This document shows positions 54,908-64,000 of a stretch of DNA of 64,000 nucleotides, piece after piece. The position numbers and the translations under genes are program-made. Under the pieces are notes generated by a model. The model was given only the letters and a program-made list of their open reading frames with translations, was not told the origin of the DNA and searched no databases. The DNA comes from Setoptus koraiensis (lineage: Eukaryota; Arthropoda). Location: NCBI GenBank assembly GCA_048013815.1, contig CM106585.1, forward strand, positions 8,370,001-8,434,000, written 5' to 3'. The first letter of the stretch is position 1. Every line of letters starts with the position of its first letter.

Positions 54908-57244
54908 ATGGCTAGACCTGGACATCGTGATAGGGACAAATATGAAGCGCCCAATCCGCGCCGTGTACATACTATTATGTCTGCAGAGGATTTAGCCAGT
55001 GGCAGAAAACCGGCCCCCTGGAGAGGTCTAGAGATTACTGGTGGCGTAAGGACATTATCTCCCCAATTATGGTCGATGATACATCTAACATCATTATATT
55101 TGAATGATAATAATCTACAACGAATACCTCCCGATATCGGTAGACTGACTAAGCTCAGGTATTTAGATATATCATCAAACAAATTACGTGGGTTGCCCAA
55201 TCAAATAGGTGATCTAATACTCTTAAAAGAGTTATTATTGAACAACAATAGCTTGCGCACCCTACCCTATGAGATGGGAAAATTATTTCAACTACAAAAA
55301 TTGGGTCTCAAAGGTAACGCATTAAGTTCGGAATATTTACAATTGTACAATGACCACGGAGGTACACAGAAGTTAATCACATACCTATTGGATTGTCTAG
55401 CTGTACAACAACCAGCGCCCCGCCCATCACAGCGCCCATGGATCTTGATGGATCAGCCTGTTGACAGATCTAAACCATCATGCATGTTTACGGTGATGTG
55501 TTATAATGTTTTATGTGATAAATATGCTACAAGACAACTCTATGGATACTGTCCAAGTTGGGCTCTTAGCTGGGAGTATAGGAGACATTCTATTATGGAA
55601 GAACTTAAAGCTAATTCGGCCGACATCATAGCCCTTCAAGAAGTAGAAACCGAACAATATCACGACTATTTCTTGAGAGAATTACAAGCTGAAGGTTATG
55701 ATGGTATATTTTCACCAAAATCGCGAGCTAAAACAATGACGGAATCAGAAAGGAAATACGTTGATGGTTGTGCCATTTTCTACAGAACTAGTAAATTCTC
55801 ATTAATAGCCGAGCATCTGATTGAATTCAATCAATTGGCTATGGCTAATGCTGAAGGTTCAGATGATATGTTGAACAGAGTAATGACCAAAGATAATATT
55901 GCTTTAGCAGCATTACTACAGATCAAAGAAGGAGCATTCGATTCTTTTCAAACAAGTGGCACTGGAAGTAATGTTGTTGGCGGAGGCCTGAATTCTACAT
56001 CGGGTATCCCTTCGGCCAGCAACCAGAGCACGCCAGGTATGTCCGGAACTACTCAGCAACAACCACATCAGCAGAGGTTATTAGTCTGTACAGCACATAT
56101 TTATTGGGATCCTGAATTCTGTGATGTCAAGATTATACAAACTATAATGTTGACGCAAGAGCTGCAAGCCATCGCTGATGCCGCTGCTCTTGATCTTATT
56201 AACAGTAGCACCAATTCAAATAAACAGTTATTAAACAATGGATGCGCAACCAATAGCGACGGAGATAGTAATAATGGGAACTCGACTGATAGCATTGATG
56301 GTGAAATAATGGCCTCCAAAAGCGATAGTATGAAGATTGATCTATACCAACAGAAGCCGAACGGTCAATTGGGTGCCGAGATGATACCTTTGATATTGTG
56401 CGGAGATTTTAATTCATTGCCTGAATCTAGCGTTGTTGAATTCTTAAACAACGGATCTATATCAGATGACCATAAAGATTTTAAAAAATTAGCTTACAAA
56501 GACTGTTTACGCAAGATATGTAACTCGAGATTATCAGCGTTGGCAAACTCACAGCATTCACAACACCAACAAAGTCATCAGTATTCGACGTCGCAGTCGT
56601 CAAAATTATCGTCACTATCAACGCAAGCATCATCATCGCTTGATAATGACAAATCATCCGGAAGTATCGACTCACTATCGAATACTCCCAATGGTAATGG
56701 TGGGAACAACCCGCAGAAGAATAGCAATGTCTATTCCAATAGTAGTATGTCCACCTTAACCAATTCAGCTATAAACAACTCAGAGTCCAACAATTACACC
56801 CACCCTTTTCCGATTGCAACGGCTTATACTGGCGAAGGAGCCATGCCGTTTACCAACTACACGTATGTTAATTTCTAAAGTTTACTAACTCTAACGATCG
56901 AGCTCTATAGCATAAAGTATGTTTCTAATTAATCCTAATTCTTCCTTTATCTACATAGGTTTGACTTCAAAGGTGTTATTGATTACATTTTTTACTCAAG
57001 AAACCTAATGTCAGTGCTGGGAGTGTCCGGTCTGGACAAGAGCTGGCTTACAGAGAACAAAATACCCGGTTTGCCGCATCCATACTTCCCCTCGGACCAT
57101 TTTCCATTATATGTGGAGCTAGAAATATTGCCAACCCCTCGTAGCACTACCATAAGCAACAGATATAAGCTACAACAACCAAATCAACATCAACACAAAA
57201 ATGACTTTCTTCAAATAAATCCAATGAGAAAACCCTTTTTTTGA
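54908..57244 (+). CDS. CNOT6: CNOT6/twin, CCR4-NOT LRR-EEP deadenylase
   Basis: Two exons, 54908-56862 and 56959-57244, join in phase 2 and give 746 residues. After a short N-terminus come four to five leucine-rich repeats at about residues 50-155 (LTSLYLNDNNLQRIP, LRYLDISSNKLRGLP, LKELLLNNNSLRTLP), which bind CAF1 in the CCR4-NOT complex. The EEP nuclease domain begins near residue 195 with CYNVLCDKYATRQLYGYCPS and carries LQEVETEQ (catalytic Glu), VDGCAIFYR, MLNRVMTKDN, LCGDFNSLPES (Asp, Asn), IDYIFYS and PSDHFP (His). It would shorten mRNA poly(A) tails in the cytoplasm. Two Ser/Asn/Gln-rich inserts interrupt the EEP fold. The first frame ATG at 54908 was chosen. Its 3' end converges with PHB1, with stops only 76 bp apart. 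Confidence 0.93.
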
Positions 57245-57271
57245 CCTTAAATATTGAAAAGATTGCTATAC

Positions 57272-57277
57272 TTTATT
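57272..57277 (-). terminator. AATAAA poly(A) signal of PHB1
   Basis: AATAAA on the minus strand lies about 44 bp downstream of the PHB1 stop codon, inside the 76-bp spacer shared with the end of CNOT6. Confidence 0.65.
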
Positions 57278-57320
57278 CTTGATACAGCCTCAACAGTTGA
57301 CTTGACTTTACTACATATGC

Positions 57321-58139
57321 CTATTTAGGCAGACTTAATAACGTCTGTTGACCCTGGGGAAGGTATACTACATTTCTAGAGTTAGATAGTTGGGCGGCAA
57401 TTTCTTCTGCTGCTTCCAATCTTCTAAGTTCTACGAGCGCCTCACCAACATCACCGAAAGCCTTCGCCAGAAGAGAGGCGGCTTGACTGTCACCCTCTGC
57501 TGAGATAACGGCAGCTTTCTTCTGTTGTTCTGCCTTCTCTACAAGGAACTTGGCTCTTTCGGCATCTTGCTGAGCTACTTGCTTAAGTTCTACTGCGTTC
57601 GTGAATTCCCTACCAAACGTCAAATGTGTAATAGATATATCATCAAGAATGAGCCCAAATTGGGTGGCTCTCTTTGTGAGTGCCTCATTAACTCTCTGTG
57701 ACACATGCTCTCTTTGTGTGATCAGTTCTCCTGCATCGAATTGGGCCACCACTGCTTTGAGAACTTCAGTGGTGATGGAGGGTAGGACACGTTCATCGTA
57801 ATCAGGTCCCAAAGTCTTATAGAGTGTGGGTAAATTATCCGACACCGGTCTAAATAGAATACGTAATGTGATGTTGACTGTCTGCAGATCCTTGCTACCA
57901 GTAATAGTGGGCACATTTCTAGGTCTAGTTTTAATGTCATAAATGATGGGCGACTGAACCCAAGGAATCAGAAAATGGGTACCTTCCCCAACGACATAAT
58001 TCTTTATACCAGCAAATCGATCAAATATAATAGCTCTCTGGCCTCCGTCAACATTGTACATGGCAGTGCTTGCGATTCCTCCTGCAGCAGTTAAAGCGAG
58101 TCCCACCTTTCCTATGGCATTGAATATCTGCGAGGCCAT
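57321..58139 (-). CDS. PHB1: prohibitin 1
   Basis: A single exon encodes 272 residues, the exact usual length of prohibitin 1. The N-terminal hydrophobic stretch ([16 protein letters not shown]) is the inner-mitochondrial-membrane anchor. An SPFH/band-7 domain follows with [25 protein letters not shown] and [10 protein letters not shown], then the C-terminal coiled coil with [23 protein letters not shown]1 assembles with PHB2 into ring complexes in the inner membrane that support cristae, respiratory assemblies and m-AAA protease control. The ATG at 58139 matches the conserved start ([16 protein letters not shown]). The gene is tail-to-tail with CNOT6. No intron is present. Confidence 0.98.
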   Translation of the reverse strand: MASQIFNAIGKVGLALTAAGGIASTAMYNVDGGQRAIIFDRFAGIKNYVVGEGTHFLIPWVQSPIIYDIKTRPRNVPTITGSKDLQTVNITLRILFRPVSDNLPTLYKTLGPDYDERVLPSITTEVLKAVVAQFDAGELITQREHVSQRVNEALTKRATQFGLILDDISITHLTFGREFTNAVELKQVAQQDAERAKFLVEKAEQQKKAAVISAEGDSQAASLLAKAFGDVGEALVELRRLEAAEEIAAQLSNSRNVVYLPQGQQTLLSLPK

Positions 58140-58497
58140 GATGATTAGAATGAGAGTTACAAGAGACGAATATATCTAGGCACCCAATCGATATTAGTTA
58201 GCTTCAATGAATCGGTATGGTAGTGATTTAATGAACGATCGACCTCTCTGAGAAAATAAACACGCTTTGAGATGTTGGTGTTTTGAGAGTGGTATTCTGT
58301 AGACGGCCGCTGGCCACGCTCTTCTGTAATTATCAATAGCGTTACATTGCATGTGCTCATGGGGCGCGACATTTGAATGAAAAAAACTTCGGCAATTTAA
58401 CCAATCACAACTTAATTGTGATCGAGAACTTGCTTGGACCAAGATAGATTCTAGATAAAGATCATTTTTAGTGAATTGTTATAGATTATAAGTAACA
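58140..58497. other. PHB1 upstream region
   Basis: Holds the promoter side of PHB1. Overlapping minus-strand open frames at 58157-58442 have no recognisable domain. Confidence 0.45.
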
Positions 58498-58615
58498 TCC
58501 TGTGATGTAAACCCGATTGGGTGATACAAGCATCATTGTGATGTCTTGAGACAAGTGATGTAGGTGATGGTGGCTAATCTTTTAAGAATGCGCCAAGAGC
58601 TGCCTTTAATTGCCA
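58498..58615 (-). pseudogene. decayed fragment of UBALD
   Basis: This stretch aligns with the UBALD gene at 60363-60492 in the same orientation. The first 29 bases (tcctgtgatgtaaacccgat onward) are identical; further blocks such as gtgatgtaggtgatgg and aagagctgcct also match. Relative to the gene it has small deletions (3 bp and about 9 bp) and scattered substitutions, and no open frame is kept. Similarity fades beyond both ends. It is a gene relic, probably from tandem duplication rather than retroposition, although the parent segment has no intron to test this. Confidence 0.85.
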
Positions 58616-59695
58616 TTTTTAATTTAATCAATTCATCTAATCGGTTCAAATGATTGAGGCAGTGTCGGAAAAATACCACCGACAGAGTCCTCCAGACCAT
58701 GTTGTCGTGTAATTAAGACCTAACACATCAGTTTAGCCAACAGTAAAGAAACTAGGCCCTCATTTGCAGTTTCATTATGTTTTGTTCTTAGACCTTCATG
58801 AGTTCGCTTACTTCTTTCTTCAACATTTTTGTAGGCCAATCTCATAACAGGATCAATGTTTAGTAGAAACCAATGTTTTCCAATGTTTTGCTGACCTTTC
58901 CTCATATTTCAAATCCGTCATTGAATCCTTCGCCCTTATTGAGCATGTCTAATCTACCCCCAATAAACTGTCAGAAGATTTGCAAATGTAACATCTTCTG
59001 AAGATAGGGCTGCATATGCGCCGTTCAAACAGATGTATCATAGTTGAAAATTATTTTGTGGCCGTTGTTGAATTGAAGTGCCTCTCTATGGCCACCAACG
59101 AGCTACCAAAGAGGCCCCCGCCAATACTAATAGGATCTTTAACATTTCTTTTGAGACAATTGACGATCTTGATGGGCATTGTTTGCGAATCATCACAAGG
59201 TTTCCACGATATTTTCTACTCAGAAGTAAGCGGAAATATCTGATTCAAGTGTTAGTCTACAATAACCAGTTGTCGACTTGTAATCACCAACAGTTAGAAC
59301 AGAGGTGAAGTGATTTAATGACTTCCATGTCGCAAAGATAGGCGAATTCGAGCACATGTTACGGAACCTTTACAACTTTAAATTCCTTCGGGTTTCTTCG
59401 TTCGATGAGTGGTGGTCGTCAATTGACAGGTTAGCCAACTTCGCAGTAACAACCATGTATCTTTTGCGTATCGCTCTCGTGCCGCGTTGATCTACTATTC
59501 ATAATCCGATTGGAGATGAAAGTTTCTTTTTCTCCCAAATTAACTCAATCAATCATTACATTAGAGTTATTACGATAATTCGTTTAAAACTCGTGTCAAC
59601 TATATATGCCACAATGATAGAAATAATTGATACAAGTGAGGCGTAACAGTCGAGATGTACAATTAAGACACAAGCAACAGTTAATAGTTAACATG
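58616..59695. other. spacer within the decayed duplicated block
   Basis: No intact gene. A minus-strand open stretch ending near 58720 (peptide with NVEERSKRTHEGLRTKH) and overlapping plus-strand frames at 59016-59308 look somewhat protein-like but match nothing I recognise. They could be further relics. No PHB1-like sequence was seen here by eye. Confidence 0.35.
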
Positions 59696-59880
59696 ACGAC
59701 TATTTCTTCAGAAGATTACAAGCTGAGGTTGGATCTAAATCGCGAGCTAAAACAATGACGAAATCGAAAAGGAAATGTGTAGATGGTTGTGCCATTGTCT
59801 ACAGAACTAGTAAATTCCCTTAAGCCGAGCTGATCTGATTGAATTTTATCAATTGGCCATCACTAATGCCAAAAGTTCAG
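59696..59880 (+). pseudogene. decayed fragment of CNOT6 (EEP domain part)
   Basis: This stretch aligns in the same orientation with CNOT6 positions 55662-55862. Identical blocks include acgactatttctt, aaatcgcgagctaaaacaat and ctacagaactagtaaattc. It has lost about 20 bp (the part coding for YDGIFSP) and has several small changes that shift frame and create stops. Flanking DNA on the left shows no similarity to CNOT6, so only an internal piece corresponding to the conserved EEP core survives. It lies 172 bp from the UBALD stop codon. Confidence 0.88.
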
Positions 59881-60051
59881 CTAGCTAAACCAAGCTAAAA
59901 CCAGTGCCAATTGAATTGATATCGGAGATTAATGAAGAGAAATTAGCTAAGGTGTTTAATTGAATTTTGAATTGATCAGAGATGTAGCGTTAGATTCGAT
60001 AGATTTGCTTAATTTAGTTGTTTGTGTCAAATGACGTCATGATGAATTAAT

Positions 60052-60594
60052 TTAGTAGTTGTCAGCCGCTCTTTTGTAACTAATAGAAGAGTTATCGTTG
60101 GCAACACTATCTCCAGTGGATAATTTAGCAAATGCCAATAGTGTATCAGGAAAATTTGGTGGTGTTGCCGGTGTGTTCGCTGGCGCTAATATAGAATTAA
60201 AGCGACTATCTCGATTAAGCATAGATGTATGACTGTTGATATCGTTGGTCATATTACTGTTGTTGTTGTTTGTATCATTTAAGATATAATCATTATAGTT
60301 GACGTGATTGCTACTACGATAGTTTTCGTTTATTGGCGGCGCTCTAACTGACAACGGCGCCGTCCTGTGATGTAAACCCGATTGGGTGATATGAGTCCCA
60401 TTGTTGTGATGGCCTGAGACAGGTGATGTAGGTGATGGTAATAGAACTGGCTGATCTTGTAAGAATACGCTAAGAGCTGCCTCTAATTGCCAATGCGTGG
60501 CTCGTAATAGTTCGCGAGCCTGTTCATGAGCGCATCCCGCTGTTGCCACCAAATGATTAATCATAACCTGCTCCTTGAGGCCGATATCTGACAT
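60052..60594 (-). CDS. UBALD (UBA-like domain-containing, FAM100 family)
   Basis: A single exon encodes 180 residues from the ATG at 60594. Residues about 5-48 form the UBA-like domain (EQVMINHLVATAGCAHEQA, HWQLEAALSVFLQD), matching the start of vertebrate UBALD1/2. A second conserved motif, NTPATPPNFPDTLLAFAKL, lies near residue 140-160 and is diagnostic of the family. Between them is an Asn/Ser-rich linker. The UBA-like fold suggests ubiquitin or related binding, but the molecular role of this family is poorly known. Part of its sequence has a decayed duplicate at 58498-58615. Confidence 0.9.
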   Translation of the reverse strand: MSDIGLKEQVMINHLVATAGCAHEQARELLRATHWQLEAALSVFLQDQPVLLPSPTSPVSGHHNNGTHITQSGLHHRTAPLSVRAPPINENYRSSNHVNYNDYILNDTNNNNSNMTNDINSHTSMLNRDSRFNSILAPANTPATPPNFPDTLLAFAKLSTGDSVANDNSSISYKRAADNY

Positions 60595-62724
60595 TGTGTG
60601 TGTAAATTATCCGCTGCTTGCAATGATGATAATATTTCCAAGTGATTTTGTATAATAATAAATTGTCACATTATTAGAATTGATAATACTAACCATAATA
60701 ATGATGATAGTAAAAAGATAAATAATCCATGAGTGACAAACAACAATTTTGTTTCACAACAACACAACAATTTATTGATAATAATAATAAACGCAAACAC
60801 ACACACACACACACTCGAACAGGCAAGCACACTCACACTTACACACACAGACAACACACTCACTTGTGAGTCACTATAAGCACACACTGCTACGGAGAGC
60901 TGCTCAAAGTCACGCCTACAGTGTGTGCCAAAAAGAGGGAACACAAACAAGCGGGCGAATGTAGTGCGCAAAAGTGACTGTTTGCAGGGCGCACACTGTC
61001 ACAACAACAGCACACACACACGACGAAACGATACACAACGAATTGTGTGTGGGGGACAAGACAAGAGTGAATGCATTGCGATCGCTTGCGTTCTCACCAG
61101 TACGTTTGCGGCAGCAGCAACAACAACAACAACAACAACGATCATTATTGTTGTTTATACACAACGCTTACTCTGGCGCACTCGGCGTGTGTGTCGGCGC
61201 TGTCCCGCAGCGTTGCGCCCGGCCCAGAGTTTTGCGGGCACCCTGTACTCGCCTCGTGTATCACTTTCACATTCATAAATATATAAATATATAAATATAT
61301 GAATATAAATATAATAATAGATGAATAAACGTATTAATATAGATATTGCTTTGTACACTTGATATTATATAATTCTATGGCGGGCACATTATGTGATGAT
61401 GTGTGCGCTTATTGTTGTTGTTGCCCATATTGAAGGATCTGCCAATGGATACGCTCGCAGCGCCAGCAGGAGACATGCCTAGACACTTGCATCATTACAT
61501 GCTCAACATAACTCACTGCCAGTCTCAACAACAACAACAACACCGCCAGTATGGAGAGGATTACCATGAATGTAATAAGCATGCCAGACAGCGGCGAAGG
61601 CACCAACGTGGATAAGGCATGAGTGGCGTCTCTCTTGCGCAAACGCTTTATTTATCCACCCAATTGTCTAGTCATACAACAGCAACAGCAACAGTAACAG
61701 CAACAACGACATCAACTATAGACACGTATCACATGTTGGCAGCGAACGTGTACTACGCGTAGACTCTGGCACTACCGACACCTTTGCGCCAAATAGCTCG
61801 ACGGCCAAATTGCGTAGAAAGTTTCGCCGGAGCAACAACTGCCAGCAGCCGGCAGCCGGCGTGTCTCTGTATTGGCTTATCGGGGCTTCTCTCGCGCCGG
61901 CCCGGCAACCACCACGCAGCTGGCCATTATGAGAACGATAGACGACGACGATTCTTTCTTTTTGTTGTGCTGATTCAGCACTCGCTCACTTGGCAATGGA
62001 ACAAGAAGAAAAAGTAGAAAGCTGCCTACATTAACTGTGGCTCTCGTTGTGGCTGCAGCAGGCAAATTACAAGAATCAGGTTCAAGGTCATCGGCGCATG
62101 TCTTACCCTTTTGTGACCACCACTGCCGGCTCTCGTCAGACTTGCCCTCTCGACTGGACTAGCTGTGAGTTTGTTTGTGTTTATATTCACTCGCTTGTGT
62201 CTAGCCAGCATCTAACATTTCGGATGAGAGAACAACAACTTGCACTTGTCGCTCGGCCGCGCCAACCAGCCGTGCAACTCGTCCGCAACAGCAGCTACTG
62301 CTTCTCTGTGTCGCTGGCGTCTTATATACAATTGATAGATTCTCGACGAAGAAAACAAAACATTGCCTTTGTGCAACAGGCCACAGCCAATGCCGAAAGA
62401 AGCCTTTTGCCTGACAGTCGGTAGCAGCTACCGACGACTTACAGACAGTAGCTCCTACCAACTGTGACTGCGCCACTCACGCGCCGGCCTCCACGCACGG
62501 CGCTTCGACAGGTGATACAAGCCTTTGGTGTTGTCTATCATGAACAGTCTATGTGCCTTGTCCTTTGTTCTTACAACCTGATGGGCGAAATCAATTTCCT
62601 GTTTCAATCACGCAATCACACAACAGTTGGCATACAGTTAAATTGATTTGATTTAATTTCTAAATATACATAATTTGCATTATATTATTGTTGTCGCAAG
62701 TAACTATACACAATCGACACGATC
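60595..62724. other. intergenic, repeat-rich, no gene seen
   Basis: Contains a CA run at 60797-60814, further CACA-rich pieces to 61025, a (CAA)n run at 61110-61138, ATAAATAT repeats at 61275-61310 and CAACAGCAACAG near 61678-61705. Frames here are short or repeat-driven. It includes the UBALD promoter side and the 3' flank of the right-edge gene. Confidence 0.5.
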
Positions 62725-64000
62725 TCAAGATTTATGATAACGGTTTCGGTGTTGTTGGTGGGCTGCCTGGGGACCTGATTGTCGGCCTATGGCCGAGCCA
62801 TTGGTTGTAGCTGGTTGCAGATAGTATTTGCCTGTTGAATTGTTAATCGGCTGCTGCTGGCCATTATCAACGTACATGGCGTCGACTTGATTGTCGTTGG
62901 ACCATCCATCCATGTCCTGTGTTGCTGTTGTTAACGCTGCTGTCGATGTTGCATCGCCCAATCTGGTGCCAGCGAACATGCAGGACATTGCGTTTCCGGT
63001 TCCATATGCAGCACTTCCGTATTGCAAATGGCGACTATCGGCACCGTTGGGAACCATGTAACCGTTGACTTGGCTAAAAAAGGACGAGCTTGTTGAGGCT
63101 GCTGGAGTTGTCGCCTGTTGCTGTGACGATAGCTGATGCGGCAAGGGTGGCGGTGGCATTCCGGCATTGTTGCTGTTGTAATAATTGTAATCGCCATTGT
63201 CACCGTATTGCTGCTGTTGCTGATGATGCAAATCAGAATACCTCTTCGATGATTGTTGCTTGGATTTTGATGTTGACACCGATTGCGACTGGTGATTGGC
63301 GAGAAGATGGTCGTTATGTTCATCGCCGCCAGATAATATAAGGCCTCTTGGGTGAAAGTTGGACCGACCATTCAGCACGGGTGGAAATAGGCGTCTGTTC
63401 ATAGTCATCGTCTGTAATTGGGGATCCAATTGATCTTGATTAGCGCTCCGCTTATAACTGCTATTATCGCCACGTTGATGATATCTTGTCATTTTATCGA
63501 CATGCTCATAGTCGTACGGATGCTGATTATTGCTGTTGTTTAATGCTGTCGACAATTGATGTCCACTCTTATAGTAGTTTGTCTCCAGCGCTATACCATA
63601 ATTGTCGTGCATAATCATATTATCGTGGCCGCCACCGATGGCAGCCATCGATCGACTCCTATGAATGCCTCTGTGATGATGATGATCCGCTCTAGCATCA
63701 TGCTGATTGTATCGTCTGGATAATGTTTGTTCAAACACACCGTTGTGTTTGGCGCTGTTGTTGTTAGTGTCATTGGCGTTGCTTGTTAACAAGTGTCTAT
63801 CCGATGATGTTGCCGATCTGTCGCTGTCATAATAATCAGCCTGAGGTAGCGAGAACGATGTTGCCGTTGTCAATAGTCCCGATGACTTATTATTGCTGCC
63901 CAATTTGCTAGTATTCACGGAACATTTACCTATGGGCGGCATACCATGGGTAACAACAACACCATCATTGTCATAGTGAACCGTTTGATTGTGTTGTCTT
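62725..64000 (-). CDS. C-terminal part of an unidentified low-complexity protein (runs off the right edge)
   Basis: The minus-strand frame is open from the window edge to a stop at 62725, about 424 codons. The ATG at 63942 is internal to the open frame, because 19 further in-frame codons without a stop lie upstream to position 64000. The peptide is rich in Asn, Ser, Gln, His and Tyr, with a proline patch (GMPPPPLPHQL), poly-Gln, and a His run. It has no transmembrane segment or folded domain that I recognise. Such tails occur on transcription regulators and on cytoplasmic ends of adhesion receptors. Consistent codon use over more than 1.2 kb supports real coding; identity is unknown. Confidence 0.6.
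   Translation of the reverse strand, partial: RQHNQTVHYDNDGVVVTHGMPPIGKCSVNTSKLGSNNKSSGLLTTATSFSLPQADYYDSDRSATSSDRHLLTSNANDTNNNSAKHNGVFEQTLSRRYNQHDARADHHHHRGIHRSRSMAAIGGGHDNMIMHDNYGIALETNYYKSGHQLSTALNNSNNQHPYDYEHVDKMTRYHQRGDNSSYKRSANQDQLDPQLQTMTMNRRLFPPVLNGRSNFHPRGLILSGGDEHNDHLLANHQSQSVSTSKSKQQSSKRYSDLHHQQQQQYGDNGDYNYYNSNNAGMPPPPLPHQLSSQQQATTPAASTSSSFFSQVNGYMVPNGADSRHLQYGSAAYGTGNAMSCMFAGTRLGDATSTAALTTATQDMDGWSNDNQVDAMYVDNGQQQPINNSTGKYYLQPATTNGSAIGRQSGPQAAHQQHRNRYHKS

Noticed and set aside
57008-57244. Short plus-strand frame as a separate small gene
   Set aside because: It is the second exon of CNOT6; the splice phase and the IDYIFYS and PSDHFP motifs place it there.

Overview
This window is nuclear DNA of an animal, most likely an arthropod. 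A mite or other chelicerate fits best, but that is an inference from gene content and style, not proven. The reasons are spliced genes with mostly short GT-AG introns (about 70 to 110 bp), metazoan-only families (a Skeletor/Knickkopf-type protein, alpha-arrestin, UBR5, UBALD, an M13 endopeptidase), AT-rich intergenic DNA full of CAA/TTG and TG/CA microsatellites, and no operons or ribosome binding sites. Coding starts were taken at ATG. Several long open frames that begin at TTG were trimmed to the first ATG or judged to continue from an upstream exon.

Left part (1-8 kb): the end of an unidentified plus-strand coding frame (570-986), a 12-bp minisatellite, a minus-strand five-exon gene for a secreted DM13-DM13-DOMON-cupredoxin protein of the Skeletor/Knickkopf family (1412-4618, first exon not found), and a two-exon inositol 2-dehydrogenase-like oxidoreductase (6600-7882). 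From 8 to 16 kb no gene is supported; the DNA is dominated by simple repeats.

Middle part (16-48 kb): a five-exon alpha-arrestin (+), intronless WDR26 (-), intronless 8.6-kb UBR5/hyd (-), intronless FBXL6 (+), and a minus-strand CCR4-type deadenylase whose leucine-rich repeats are replaced by a roughly 1,250-residue Asn/Gln/Ser-rich extension (32967-38591). After a gene-poor 5 kb comes an eight-exon M13 neprilysin/ECE-type endopeptidase (43549-47870).

Right part (48-64 kb): 7 kb with no supported gene but with striking palindromes, then canonical LRR-containing CNOT6/twin (+), PHB1 (-), UBALD (-), and the C-terminal part of an unidentified low-complexity protein that runs off the right edge. 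Between PHB1 and UBALD lie two decayed gene pieces: a copy of part of UBALD and a copy of part of CNOT6. Their order suggests an old tandem duplication of a CNOT6-PHB1-UBALD block followed by reciprocal loss.

The genes are mostly unrelated housekeeping functions. Two themes recur: ubiquitin ligase components (WDR26, UBR5, FBXL6, UBALD as a ubiquitin-associated-like protein) and CCR4-type mRNA deadenylation (two full genes plus a fossil). The most unusual observations are the LRR-less, prion-like CCR4 paralogue, the reciprocally decayed duplicated block, and a UBR5 that lacks its MLLE domain.
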